The notes: generated by a model from the letters alone, not told the origin. DNA of 5,908 nucleotides from Acidaminococcales bacterium (GCA_031275255.1 JAISPA010000217.1:1-5908), one strand, 5' to 3'; positions 1 to 5,908 are shown, counted from the stretch's first letter. Numbers and translations: made by a program.

Positions 1-615
1 CTTTATGGTCGTCGCTTCCCTGGTGTCGCCGATAAAGATGGTGACTTCGCTTCCGTAAAGGTCTTTTACCGCATCGACAAAAGAAGGGTTTAAAGCGTCC
101 ATGCCGCAAATGAGCATGCCGGCGACTTTATTGCCGCTGTATACAGGAACGGCGGCCCTGATGGAGAATTTAATCAATTCGGTTGATTCTATAAGCGTGC
201 TTGCCTTCCCCGCCAAAGCGTCCCGCACTTCCTGCCGGCCGATAACGCTGTCGCCCGCTTTGGCGTCGTGCGTCCGGGTTACCACCACTCCCCCGTTGTT
301 GACGGCGACTATCACGTCAACGTCGGTTTCCTTGGAAAAAGCGTTCAGAAGATCGCGCGCTTTGTTCCTGTCGCCAGCGGTTATGGCCTCCGGCAGGCCG
401 CTTAGGGAAGCCAGCGCCTTGGCGGTGGACAATATGCCGTTCTGGTGGGAGACCAATACTTTTTCTATGCCGTTGCCGCTGAAGATGACATCTTCGACAA
501 TCTTCTGCCGTATGCTCCGGTTAAATTGCACGGTCGCAAAGGCCATGACCAGCGCGGCCGAAAGGACAAAAAGTGAAATAACCGCGCAGATTAGCTTACC
601 CTTAATTGATTTCAC
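1..615 (-). CDS. Cache-domain membrane receptor, probable methyl-accepting chemotaxis protein (N-terminal part only)
   Basis: This reading frame starts at GTG 615 and stays open to the window edge, giving 205 codons; the C-terminal part lies outside. Residues about 8-29 are one hydrophobic membrane helix after a short basic N-terminus (KSIKGK). Next comes an extracytoplasmic sensor segment: a helical stretch (about 32-95), then a Cache-like sheet region with DVDVIVAVNNGGVVVTRT (98-115), GDSVIGRQEVRDALAGK (121-137), KFSIRAAVPVYSGNKVAGML (149-168) and SEVTIFIGDTREATTI (189-204). That order of motifs is typical of single-Cache sensors in chemotaxis receptors of Firmicutes, where a HAMP domain and a cytoplasmic signalling domain follow. 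Neither is visible here, so a Cache-type histidine kinase or cyclase remains possible. An in-frame TAG directly precedes the GTG, so no earlier start exists. It lies downstream of gyrA in the same direction with its own candidate promoter. Receptor identity is fairly sure; the ligand is unknown. Confidence 0.85.
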   Translation of the reverse strand, partial: MKSIKGKLICAVISLFVLSAALVMAFATVQFNRSIRQKIVEDVIFSGNGIEKVLVSHQNGILSTAKALASLSGLPEAITAGDRNKARDLLNAFSKETDVDVIVAVNNGGVVVTRTHDAKAGDSVIGRQEVRDALAGKASTLIESTELIKFSIRAAVPVYSGNKVAGMLICGMDALNPSFVDAVKDLYGSEVTIFIGDTREATTIK

Positions 616-620
616 CTAAA

Positions 621-627
621 TCACCCC
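621..627 (-). promoter_or_regulatory. Ribosome binding site fixing the GTG start of the receptor gene
   Basis: Read on the minus strand this is GGGGTGA, followed by a 5-base spacer (TTTAG) and the GTG start at 615-613. The codon just before that GTG is an in-frame TAG, so this GTG is the earliest possible start, and the site makes it convincing. Confidence 0.7.
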
Positions 628-721
628 GCTATGTAATTGATATTATGATGCAATATGAAAACTGTTGCTGAATTTTTGGGGAATGTTTCGGTGGTGGATG
701 AAGTATCGTTCAAGCGCCTGT

Positions 722-750
722 TTTGTATAATTATTAAATTAATGTGTCAA
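722..750 (-). promoter_or_regulatory. Candidate sigma-70-type promoter for the Cache receptor gene
   Basis: On the minus strand a perfect TTGACA -35 box (750-745) is followed by a 17-base AT-rich spacer and TACAAA (727-722, 4 of 6 matches to TATAAT). A TATACA hexamer two bases earlier, with a 15-base spacer, is an alternative -10. The element begins 8 bases past the gyrA stop codon. It would give a start site near 715 and a leader of about 100 bases, so the receptor can be transcribed separately from gyrA. I saw no stem-plus-T-run terminator between gyrA and this promoter, so read-through from gyrA is also possible. Confidence 0.5.
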
Positions 751-758
751 ATATGACG

Positions 759-3179
759 TCAACAGCTTACCGCCGCGAAAGCCACTATCTTGTCGTCTTC
801 CGCAAGGCGCATCAGGCGTACCCCCTGTGTGTTGCGATTGTACCGCGAAACGTCGTTTACCGCCAGGCGGATGATGATGCCCTGGGCGGTTATGAGCAGC
901 AATTCCTGTTCCGGCTTTACCACCCGCGCGCCGACCACCGCTCCCGTCCGCGCTGTTACTTTAATATTGATGATGCCTTTGCCGCCGCGCCCTTGCGACC
1001 GGTATTCGCTGGCCATGGTACGTTTACCAAGCCCTTCCTCGGTTACGGTCAGAATGTCGCTGTCGGCGCTGGGGAGCGTCATAGCCACCACCATGTCCGC
1101 CTTGTTCAGCTTTATGCCGTTGACCCCATGCGCCGTGCGGCCCATCGACCGCACGTCCGTTTCCAGGAAATTGATTGACAGCCCGTCTTTGGTAACAAGC
1201 ATGACGTTGGAGTTGCCGTCGGTCAGCTCGACGCCGATAAGATCTTCGCCTTCGTCGAGCGAAATGGCGATAAGGCCGATTTTCCTCGCCGTATCAAATT
1301 CCAAAAGCTCGGTTTTTTTGACCGTGCCGCGATTGGTCGCCATAAAAATATAACGATCTTTCTCAAATTCTTTCACCGCAATTATAGCGGTAATTTTTTC
1401 CCCCTCATCGAGCGCCACGACGTTGACGATCGCCGAGCCTTTGGCGGTGCGCCCGGCTTCCGGTATCTCATAGCCCTTGAGCCGGTAAACCCGGCCGCGG
1501 CTTGTGAAAAACAGCACATTGTGGTGTGTGGTGGTGATGGAAAGATGCTCGACGAAATCTTCTTCTTTTTTGTTTACGCCTTTTAAACCGTAGCCGCCCC
1601 GCCTCTGGCTGCGGTAAGTATCTACCGGCAGACGTTTGATATAGCCGTTATGGGTAAGGGTCATCACAATGTCTTCTTCGGCAATCAAATCCTCAATTGC
1701 CAAATCAGAAACGTCTGCGGATATTTGCGTCCGCCGCTTGTCGCCGTATTTTCGTTTTATTTCCAGAAATTCGTCCTTTATAATGGCCATCAGCTTGCTT
1801 TCCTCGGCCAATATGCTTTTGAGCCGCGCGATGGAGCCGATTATTTCCGCGTGTTCATCCTCGATTTTCTGCCGTTCCAGACCGGTCAGCCTCTGCAGCC
1901 GCATCTCAAGGATCGCCTGCGCCTGACGCCCGGAAAGGGAAAATTTCGCCGTTAAGGCCTCCCTTGCCGCTTCGGCGTTTTCAGAAGCGCGGATGGTTGA
2001 GATTACTTCATCCAGGTGGTCGAGGGCAATCTTCAGCCCGAGCAGGATATGCTCGCGTTCCGTGGCCTTTTTGAGTTCATAAGCCGTGCGCCTGGTAACG
2101 ACGTCTTTCCGGTGTGAAAGGTAACAGCTAAGTATTTCGTGCAGATTGAGTACGCGCGGATGCCCGTCGACCAAAGCCAGCATGTTTATTCCGAAAGAAT
2201 CCTGCATTTTGGTATGCTTGTAGAGCTGATTCAAAATTATTTCGGGATTGACGTCCCGCCTTAATTCTATGACTATGCGCATACCTTTGCGGTCGGTTTC
2301 GTCCCGCAGGTCGGTTATGCCGTCGATCGTCTTGTTTTGCGCCAGTTCGGCGATGGATTCGATCAGGCGGCTTTTATTTACCTGATAAGGAATTTGGCTG
2401 ACAATAATCCTGGTCTTGCCGCCGCTCATGCTCTCCGTATGGGCGCAGGCCCGGATCTTTACCACGCCGCGCCCGGTCAGGTAGGCGCTTTTTATCCCCT
2501 GCTGCCCCATGATGACAGCGCCCGTCGGAAAATCCGGCCCGGCAACAACATTAAGCAAATCCTGCGGGCCGGCAGCCGGCTCGTCGATCATCAACACCAA
2601 GGCGTCGATGATTTCCGAAAGATTGTGCGGCGGGATGTTTGTGGCCATACCGACCGCGATGCCGGCCGAGCCGTTGACCAGAAGGGTTGGCACGCGCGAG
2701 GGCAGCACCACCGGCTCTTTCAGCGATTCGTCGTAGTTGGGCATGAAGTCGACCGTTTCTTTTTCTATATCGACTAAAATCTCTTCGGCCAGGCGGGACA
2801 TTCTGACTTCGGTATAACGCATGGCGGCGGCGGAATCTCCGTCCACCGAGCCGAAATTGCCGTGCCCGTCCACCAGGAGATAGCGCGTTGAAAAATCCTG
2901 CGCCAGCCGCACGGTCGCATCGTACACCGAACTGTCACCGTGCGGATGATATTTACCCAAAACTTCGCCGACGATACGGGCGGACTTTTTGTATGGTTTG
3001 TTGGACGCCATGCCCGCCTCGTGCATGGAATATAAAATACGCCTGTGCACAGGCTTCAGCCCGTCGCGGACGTCCGGCAGCGCGCGCATGACGATAACGC
3101 TCATGGCATAGTCTATATAAGACTTTTTCATTTCGTCTTCAATACGCACAGGCAATATTTTTTGTGAATCCTGCTCCAC
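759..3179 (-). CDS. gyrA: DNA gyrase subunit A
   Basis: GyrA is the DNA-cleaving subunit of the cytoplasmic A2B2 gyrase, which introduces negative supercoils using ATP hydrolysed by GyrB. The 806 residues are a normal, complete length. The winged-helix region holds the quinolone-determining stretch [10 protein letters not shown] (78-87), with Ser83 and Asp87 as in drug-sensitive E. coli (same numbering), and the catalytic Tyr122 in AAMRYTE. The tower and coiled-coil region runs to about 490, and the DNA-wrapping beta-pinwheel fills about 495-805. The GyrA box is QRRGGYG (525-531): Tyr530 sits where Lys or Arg is usual. A second box-like loop, QGRGGKG (729-735), is present further on. There is no long acidic C-terminal tail. 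The start is GTG, placed 7 bases after AGAGG on the minus strand. gyrB is not adjacent; upstream is a divergent transporter gene. Identity is essentially certain, and gyrase rather than topoisomerase IV ParC is indicated by the GyrA box and full pinwheel. Confidence 0.98.
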   Translation of the reverse strand: MEQDSQKILPVRIEDEMKKSYIDYAMSVIVMRALPDVRDGLKPVHRRILYSMHEAGMASNKPYKKSARIVGEVLGKYHPHGDSSVYDATVRLAQDFSTRYLLVDGHGNFGSVDGDSAAAMRYTEVRMSRLAEEILVDIEKETVDFMPNYDESLKEPVVLPSRVPTLLVNGSAGIAVGMATNIPPHNLSEIIDALVLMIDEPAAGPQDLLNVVAGPDFPTGAVIMGQQGIKSAYLTGRGVVKIRACAHTESMSGGKTRIIVSQIPYQVNKSRLIESIAELAQNKTIDGITDLRDETDRKGMRIVIELRRDVNPEIILNQLYKHTKMQDSFGINMLALVDGHPRVLNLHEILSCYLSHRKDVVTRRTAYELKKATEREHILLGLKIALDHLDEVISTIRASENAEAAREALTAKFSLSGRQAQAILEMRLQRLTGLERQKIEDEHAEIIGSIARLKSILAEESKLMAIIKDEFLEIKRKYGDKRRTQISADVSDLAIEDLIAEEDIVMTLTHNGYIKRLPVDTYRSQRRGGYGLKGVNKKEEDFVEHLSITTTHHNVLFFTSRGRVYRLKGYEIPEAGRTAKGSAIVNVVALDEGEKITAIIAVKEFEKDRYIFMATNRGTVKKTELLEFDTARKIGLIAISLDEGEDLIGVELTDGNSNVMLVTKDGLSINFLETDVRSMGRTAHGVNGIKLNKADMVVAMTLPSADSDILTVTEEGLGKRTMASEYRSQGRGGKGIINIKVTARTGAVVGARVVKPEQELLLITAQGIIIRLAVNDVSRYNRNTQGVRLMRLAEDDKIVAFAAVSC

Positions 3180-3184
3180 GTTTA

Positions 3185-3191
3185 CACCTCT
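3185..3191 (-). promoter_or_regulatory. Ribosome binding site of gyrA
   Basis: Minus-strand AGAGGTG lies just upstream of the GTG start at 3179, with 7 bases between AGAGG and GTG. This supports translation from GTG, giving the N-terminus [10 protein letters not shown], which aligns with the usual GyrA start. Confidence 0.75.
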
Positions 3192-3205
3192 GTAAAAATA
3201 ATTAT

Positions 3206-3223
3206 ATTATATCATAAATAATT
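3206..3223. repeat. 18-bp direct repeat, copy 1 (gyrA-proximal)
   Basis: The sequence ATTATATCATAAATAATT occurs here and again, without mismatch, at 3233-3250; the two copies are offset by 27 bp. Each copy contains the minus-strand extended -10 element of a candidate gyrA promoter. Confidence 0.9.
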
Positions 3224-3234
3224 TACTATGTGAT
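3206..3234 (-). promoter_or_regulatory. Proximal candidate gyrA promoter (extended -10)
   Basis: On the minus strand TGATATAAT (3214-3206) is a consensus extended -10 element. A 17-base spacer separates it from ATCACA (3234-3229, 4 of 6 matches to TTGACA). Transcription would begin near 3199, leaving a leader of about 20 bases that still includes the ribosome binding site. The -35 hexamer overlaps the -10 box of the distal promoter copy, so polymerase could occupy only one of them at a time. Confidence 0.5.
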
Positions 3235-3249
3235 TATATCATAAATAAT
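3222..3249 (+). promoter_or_regulatory. Weak candidate promoter for the MFS gene, overlapping the gyrA promoters
   Basis: On the plus strand TTTACT (3222-3227, 4 of 6 to TTGACA), a 16-base spacer and AATAAT (3244-3249, 5 of 6 to TATAAT) could start transcription near 3256, with a leader of about 155 bases. The region is very AT-rich, so chance matches are likely. No better plus-strand promoter was found between 3250 and 3411. Confidence 0.25.
3233..3241 (-). promoter_or_regulatory. Distal candidate gyrA promoter (extended -10 only)
   Basis: A second minus-strand TGATATAAT lies exactly 27 bases upstream of the proximal copy, inside the other copy of the 18-bp repeat. The hexamers 17-18 bases further upstream (AGCCTG, TAGCCT) do not resemble a -35 box, so activity would rest on the extended -10. 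The predicted start site is near 3226. Confidence 0.4.
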
Positions 3250-3250
3250 T
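3233..3250. repeat. 18-bp direct repeat, copy 2 (gyrA-distal)
   Basis: This is the exact second copy of ATTATATCATAAATAATT. The 9 bases between the copies (ACTATGTGA) are not part of the repeat. The arrangement fits a short tandem promoter duplication or a pair of regulator sites; the sequence alone does not decide between them. Confidence 0.9.
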
Positions 3251-3397
3251 CGCCGCAGGCTAAAAAACTTTATATTTACGGCAGGTCTGGACGGAATATG
3301 GCATAAGTGGTAGTATTCAATGTAGGCTGGCACTGTAATTTCGTTGTAGTTTTTGGTTGCGTCAAGGCTTGTTGCTCCGTTTTGCCTGCTTTCGGAC

Positions 3398-3404
3398 AGG
3401 AGGG
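3398..3404 (+). promoter_or_regulatory. Ribosome binding site deciding the MFS start
   Basis: AGGAGGG is followed by a 7-base spacer and ATG at 3412. This near-ideal site selects the ATG over the in-frame GTG at 3307, whose extra 35 residues look unlike a transporter N-terminus and have no comparable site in front. Confidence 0.85.
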
Positions 3405-3411
3405 AAGATCG

Positions 3412-4605
3412 ATGAACAAAGGCTCCGGCGGCCTGCGCCCGACCGCTATGGTTTCGCTGGTTACCGCCTTTTGTCTTTTGGGCGACTCCATGCTTTATAT
3501 CGTCCTGCCGCTTTATTGGCGCGATTTCGGTTTGGAATCCGTCTGGCAGGCGGGCGCGCTCCTGGCGGTCAACAGGCTGGTCAGGCTGCCTTTCAATCCT
3601 CTGGCCGTGTGGCTTTACGCCAACATAGGGCAAAGAACCTGTATGGCGCTGGCGGTTGTAACATCCCTGCTGACTACCTCCGCTTATTCACTTGTTTCGG
3701 GATTTTGGCCGCTCCTGACCGCCCGTTGCTTCTGGGGCGCGGCTTGGAGCCTTCTGCGGCTTGGCGCTTATTTTTCCGTTTTGCAGTTTTCCTCCGCGTC
3801 CGACCACGGACGGCACATGGGTACCTACAACGGCATTTTCCGCCTGGGCAGCCTGTTCGGTATGCTGGGCGGCGCTTTTATCGCGGAATTGTCCGCCCCG
3901 AACGCCGCCGGCTGTATTTTCGCCGGGTTCAGCCTGCTCGGGCTGCCGCTGGTATATAAGTACGTACCAGCCGGCGCTTTCAAAAGCGGCGGGCGAAAAA
4001 TATTCGGAGCGCTGGGCGCGCTGTTTGACAGCAAATTGACAGCGGCGTTGATTGCGACCAGTTTTTTCACCGCGCTCGCTTATCAGGGAATATTCAATTC
4101 CATGTTGAGTTTTCTGACCGGGCGGCATGAGATTAAACCGGATCTGCTTGCAAGTTTCGGCCTGGGCGCGGCCAGTGTGGCCGGGTTTTTGCAGGCGCTG
4201 CGCTGGACGTGGGAACCATATCTGGCGCCCAAAATCGGCAGGATTTCCGATACAGGCGGAAAACGGCGTTCCCTGCTGCAAAAAAATTGTTTTTGGGCGG
4301 CGTTTTTATTTTTAGCCGTTTCTTATAAAATAGACTTATGGGCCTGGCTTTCACTGGTCATCCTTTTGCAGCTTACGGGTACGGGGATTACCACCCTGAC
4401 GGACGCGCTCGCGGCCGACATCGCCGCGGACGGTAAAAACGCCCCGGCGGTTTTGAGCGCACATTCTTTGGCGATTGACTTCGGGTCTGCAGTCGGGCCG
4501 GTCGTCGGCTATTCTTTAAACAATTACGGCGGTATTCACGCGCCCTTTTTCATGGCGGGGACATGCCTGTTGCTGATTGCGCTCTTATGGCGCCGGCTTG
4601 CGTAA
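3412..4605 (+). CDS. Major facilitator superfamily transporter, 12 membrane helices
   Basis: This 397-residue protein is a cytoplasmic-membrane carrier with the length and helix pattern of a 12-segment MFS transporter. Hydrophobic segments fall near 11-35, 46-70, 77-96, 99-125, 142-160, 166-184, 209-230, 246-264, 291-305, 308-328, 346-369 and 374-393. A hydrophilic central loop lies near 185-207. The loop between helices 8 and 9 has GRISDTGGKRR (276-286), a good match to the MFS motif A pattern G-x-x-x-D-x-x-G-[KR]-[KR]. The matching loop between helices 2 and 3 (YANIGQR, 69-75) is degenerate and lacks the usual Asp. Asp25 in helix 1 is a charged residue that could take part in proton coupling. 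The substrate cannot be told from sequence; drug or metabolite efflux and sugar or organic acid transport are all possible. The gene is divergent from gyrA and is followed after 148 bp by the alpha-hydroxy-acid oxidase-like gene, which might hint at hydroxy-acid transport; that is only inference. Confidence 0.88.
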   Translation: MNKGSGGLRPTAMVSLVTAFCLLGDSMLYIVLPLYWRDFGLESVWQAGALLAVNRLVRLPFNPLAVWLYANIGQRTCMALAVVTSLLTTSAYSLVSGFWPLLTARCFWGAAWSLLRLGAYFSVLQFSSASDHGRHMGTYNGIFRLGSLFGMLGGAFIAELSAPNAAGCIFAGFSLLGLPLVYKYVPAGAFKSGGRKIFGALGALFDSKLTAALIATSFFTALAYQGIFNSMLSFLTGRHEIKPDLLASFGLGAASVAGFLQALRWTWEPYLAPKIGRISDTGGKRRSLLQKNCFWAAFLFLAVSYKIDLWAWLSLVILLQLTGTGITTLTDALAADIAADGKNAPAVLSAHSLAIDFGSAVGPVVGYSLNNYGGIHAPFFMAGTCLLLIALLWRRLA

Positions 4606-4620
4606 CACATGCGGCCGGCG
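4591..4620 (+). other. GC-rich hairpin spanning the MFS stop codon
   Basis: CGCCGGC (4591-4597) and GCCGGCG (4614-4620) are perfect 7-bp inverted repeats around 16 bases that contain the TAA stop. An inner 4-bp helix (4600-4603 with 4609-4612, one G-U pair) can extend the stem. No T-run follows, so it is not a canonical intrinsic terminator. It may stabilise the 3' end of the transcript or be a chance product of GC-rich sequence. Confidence 0.35.
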
Positions 4621-4659
4621 GGGAAGGCGCCGCGCTCTTTGAGACTTCATTCGTTAATT

Positions 4660-4675
4660 CCCGCCGCCGGGCGGG
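4660..4675 (+). other. Small GC hairpin in the MFS-oxidase spacer
   Basis: CCCGCC, loop GCCG, GGCGGG forms a 6-bp all-GC stem with a 4-base loop. No T-run follows directly; the nearest T-rich stretch (TTTTTTGTCTTTTT, 4717-4730) is more than 40 bases on and has only a weak 4-bp stem (4702-4714) before it. The rest of the 4606-4753 spacer holds no ORF that I can support and no clear promoter. Confidence 0.3.
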
Positions 4676-4753
4676 GCATCGGCAGGGGGCAAGTTAGCCC
4701 GGCGCGAAATACGTGATTTTTTGTCTTTTTAAAAACAGGGGGGAGATTTTAAA

Positions 4754-5773
4754 ATGGATAAAGCGGTTTTACGGGAGTTGGGCAGGAAAAAATTCGGTAA
4801 ATTCTGCCGGGTGTGCAACACTTGCGACGGCGTCGCCTGTGCGGGCGAAATACCTGGTATCGGAGGCGTCCTGACCGGGCGGAGCTTTCAGAACAACATT
4901 CTGGCCTTGCGGGCAGTGCTTTTGCACCAGCGAATAGTTCACGGCGCCGGCAGCCCGGATACAAGCTGCGAGATTTTCGGTTTTAAAATGGCCGCGCCGC
5001 TTATCGCCGCGCCCATTGGCGGCATATCGTATAATCTGAACGATTTCACACCCGAGGGAGACTACGCCCGAAGCATTGTCGCCGGCAGCGTTCAAAGCGG
5101 CTGCCTGGGCATGACCGGCGACGGCGGGCCGGAAATAATCTACAGAAGCGGCATTGAAGCGATAACTGAGGCCGGCGGGCGGGGCATACCCACGATCAAA
5201 CCGCGCCCCAACCGCGATATAATCCGGCAGGCGGAAACAGCCGCGCGCTCGGGCGCCCCGGCGGTAGCCGTGGACGTCGATTCGGCGGCGCTGGTAAACA
5301 TGACCAGGATCAACCAGCCGGTCGGGCCGAAGACCGAACGAGAAATCGCGGAATTGGCCAGGGAAATACAACTCCCGCTCATCATAAAAGGCGTCATGAC
5401 GGTAGAGGATGCCGAGGCTTCGCTTGCCGCAGGGGCGGCCGGCATAGTCGTTTCCAATCACGGGGGAAGGGTGCTTGACCATACGCCGGGTACAGCCGCG
5501 GTGCTGCCGGGGATCGCGCGGGCGGTCAAAGGAAAGATGGCTGTCTGGGTGGACGGCGGGGTGCGTACGGGCGTCGACATATTGAAAATGCTCGCCCTGG
5601 GCGCGGAAGCAATACTGGTGGGGCGGCCTTTCATGCAGGCGGCGGCCGGCGGCGCCGAAGGCGTGGCTTTTGCCTTTGCCGCGATGATCGAGCAGCTGAA
5701 ACTGGCCATGATCATGACCGGCGCTTCCAAACTGGCGGATATTGACGATTCTTTTATCTTTAGGGAAAAATAG
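4754..5773 (+). CDS. FMN-dependent alpha-hydroxy-acid oxidase/dehydrogenase-family protein with N-terminal Cys cluster
   Basis: The 339 residues form an FMN-binding TIM-barrel protein of the family containing glycolate oxidase, lactate oxidase and L-lactate dehydrogenase LldD, which oxidise 2-hydroxy acids to 2-oxo acids. Family signatures in order are APIGG (86-90), IKGVMTVEDA with flavin-contacting Lys212 (211-220), SNHGGR (234-239) with the catalytic-base His236 and substrate-binding Arg239, DGGVRTG (267-273) and GRP (290-292) for FMN phosphate binding, and TGASKLADI near the end. No signal peptide or membrane helix is seen, so it should be cytosolic. The N-terminus carries Cys18, Cys21, Cys24 and Cys29 (CxxCxxCxxxxC), which classical members lack; similar proteins of unknown substrate occur in anaerobic Firmicutes as I recall them. 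I could not place the usual active-site tyrosines. The start ATG follows GGGGGGAG by 8 bases. If the host is anaerobic, a dehydrogenase role is likelier than an oxygen-using oxidase; this is inference. Confidence 0.85.
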   Translation: MDKAVLRELGRKKFGKFCRVCNTCDGVACAGEIPGIGGVLTGRSFQNNILALRAVLLHQRIVHGAGSPDTSCEIFGFKMAAPLIAAPIGGISYNLNDFTPEGDYARSIVAGSVQSGCLGMTGDGGPEIIYRSGIEAITEAGGRGIPTIKPRPNRDIIRQAETAARSGAPAVAVDVDSAALVNMTRINQPVGPKTEREIAELAREIQLPLIIKGVMTVEDAEASLAAGAAGIVVSNHGGRVLDHTPGTAAVLPGIARAVKGKMAVWVDGGVRTGVDILKMLALGAEAILVGRPFMQAAAGGAEGVAFAFAAMIEQLKLAMIMTGASKLADIDDSFIFREK

Positions 5774-5809
5774 CGGCAAGGCAAGGCTAACAAAGGGGGG
5801 GGACGCCTT

Positions 5810-5908
5810 ATGTCTTTCGGTAAAATATTGCGAATATTGGCCCTGGGAATCTTCCTGTTGGGCAGAGCGGAGGCCGGCGCGGCCGCGCCGGCCTCCGCTC
5901 TGCCCAAC
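5810..5908 (+). CDS. Putative secreted protein, N-terminal fragment with signal peptide (runs off window)
   Basis: An ATG at 5810 opens a frame of 33 codons that is still open at the last base. The start MSFGKILRILALGIFLLG has a short basic N-region and a hydrophobic core (about 6-18), followed by RAEAGA with a plausible signal peptidase I site after Ala22 (AEA). A run of eight G (5795-5802) 7 bases before the ATG can serve as ribosome binding site. The gene begins 36 bp after the oxidase-like gene on the same strand, so co-transcription is plausible. Codons 17-33 lie within a perfect 52-bp palindrome, and those from about 25 onward lie in its second arm, which may be an assembly fold-back. 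Only roughly the first 24 residues are trustworthy. Function is unknown. Confidence 0.5.
   Translation, partial: MSFGKILRILALGIFLLGRAEAGAAAPASALPN
5857..5908. repeat. Perfect 52-bp palindrome at the window end, probable contig-end or fold-back artefact
   Basis: Bases 5857-5882 and 5883-5908 are exact reverse complements with no spacer; the centre lies in GCGGCCGC. I paired all 26 positions without mismatch. The palindrome ends on the last base of the window. As a result the same peptide, GRAEAGAAAPASALPN, is read from both strands. A genuine hairpin of this strength inside a signal-peptide coding region would be unusual, while assemblers commonly stop where a path meets its own reverse complement. 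Confidence 0.95.

Noticed and set aside
101..619. 172-residue plus-strand open frame opposite the Cache receptor
   Set aside because: The minus strand has a coherent membrane helix and Cache domain, and the plus frame has no recognisable features or ribosome binding site.
711..720. Near-palindrome CAAGCGCCTG considered as a gyrA terminator
   Set aside because: There is no loop, the symmetry is imperfect, and no useful T-run follows on the minus strand. It also overlaps the predicted start site of the receptor promoter.
2888..3091. Short plus-strand open frames inside gyrA (here and at 744-1178, 790-1353, 1650-1955, 2337-2777)
   Set aside because: All are antisense to an intact, highly conserved gyrA and show no independent start signals or motifs.
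3328..3343. Sigma-54-like -24/-12 element (TGGCAC, 5 bases, TTTC) upstream of the transporter
   Set aside because: The -24 half is good but the critical GC of the -12 half is TC, and nothing nearby encodes an enhancer-binding activator. It is probably a chance match.
3307..3411. Longer transporter N-terminus from an in-frame GTG at 3307
   Set aside because: The added 35 residues do not look like an MFS N-terminus and have no good ribosome binding site, whereas AGGAGGG sits 7 bases before the ATG at 3412.
3226..3633. 135-residue minus-strand open frame between gyrA and the transporter
   Set aside because: It overlaps the transporter gene antisense and ends in the gyrA promoter region. Its composition is not protein-like and no start signal is visible.
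4769..5779. 336-residue minus-strand open frame opposite the oxidase-like gene
   Set aside because: Its translation is rich in Arg, His, Gly and Pro with no recognisable motif, while the plus strand encodes a clear enzyme family. It is an antisense shadow of GC-rich coding DNA.
5458..5907. Minus-strand open frame starting inside the terminal palindrome
   Set aside because: Its start lies in the doubtful palindromic arm, its first residues merely mirror the plus-strand peptide, and the rest is antisense to the oxidase-like gene.

Overview
The window carries three complete protein genes and two that run off its ends. Taken together they suggest a Firmicutes-type bacterium, and I lean towards Negativicutes or Clostridia at low confidence. 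The signs are G-rich Shine-Dalgarno sites, two GTG starts, the style of the GyrA sequence, a Cache-domain receptor of a kind common in those groups, and a cysteine-rich member of the alpha-hydroxy-acid oxidase family resembling those I recall from anaerobic Firmicutes. Base composition is moderately GC-rich in genes, with an AT-rich island at 3190-3250. No rRNA, tRNA, CRISPR array, insertion sequence or phage gene was seen.

Left half, minus strand: gyrA (DNA gyrase subunit A) occupies 759-3179. It starts at GTG behind a good ribosome binding site and is preceded by two copies of an 18-bp AT-rich repeat, each carrying an extended -10 promoter element. After a 143-bp gap with its own candidate promoter (TTGACA box) comes the first 205 codons of a membrane-anchored Cache-domain receptor, probably a methyl-accepting chemotaxis protein, cut off by the window start.

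Right half, plus strand: a 12-helix major facilitator superfamily transporter (3412-4605) is transcribed divergently from gyrA. A 148-bp spacer rich in GC inverted repeats follows, then an FMN-dependent alpha-hydroxy-acid oxidase/dehydrogenase-like protein (4754-5773) with an unusual N-terminal four-cysteine cluster. A signal-peptide-bearing ORF begins 36 bp later and runs off the right end.

The last 52 bases (5857-5908) form a perfect palindrome with no spacer that ends exactly on the final base. This looks more like a contig-end or fold-back effect than biology, so the sequence after about 5882 should be treated with caution. The genes do not form one evident pathway. gyrA is housekeeping, the transporter, oxidase and secreted gene may be co-oriented neighbours or an operon, and no clearly new defence or mobile system is visible.
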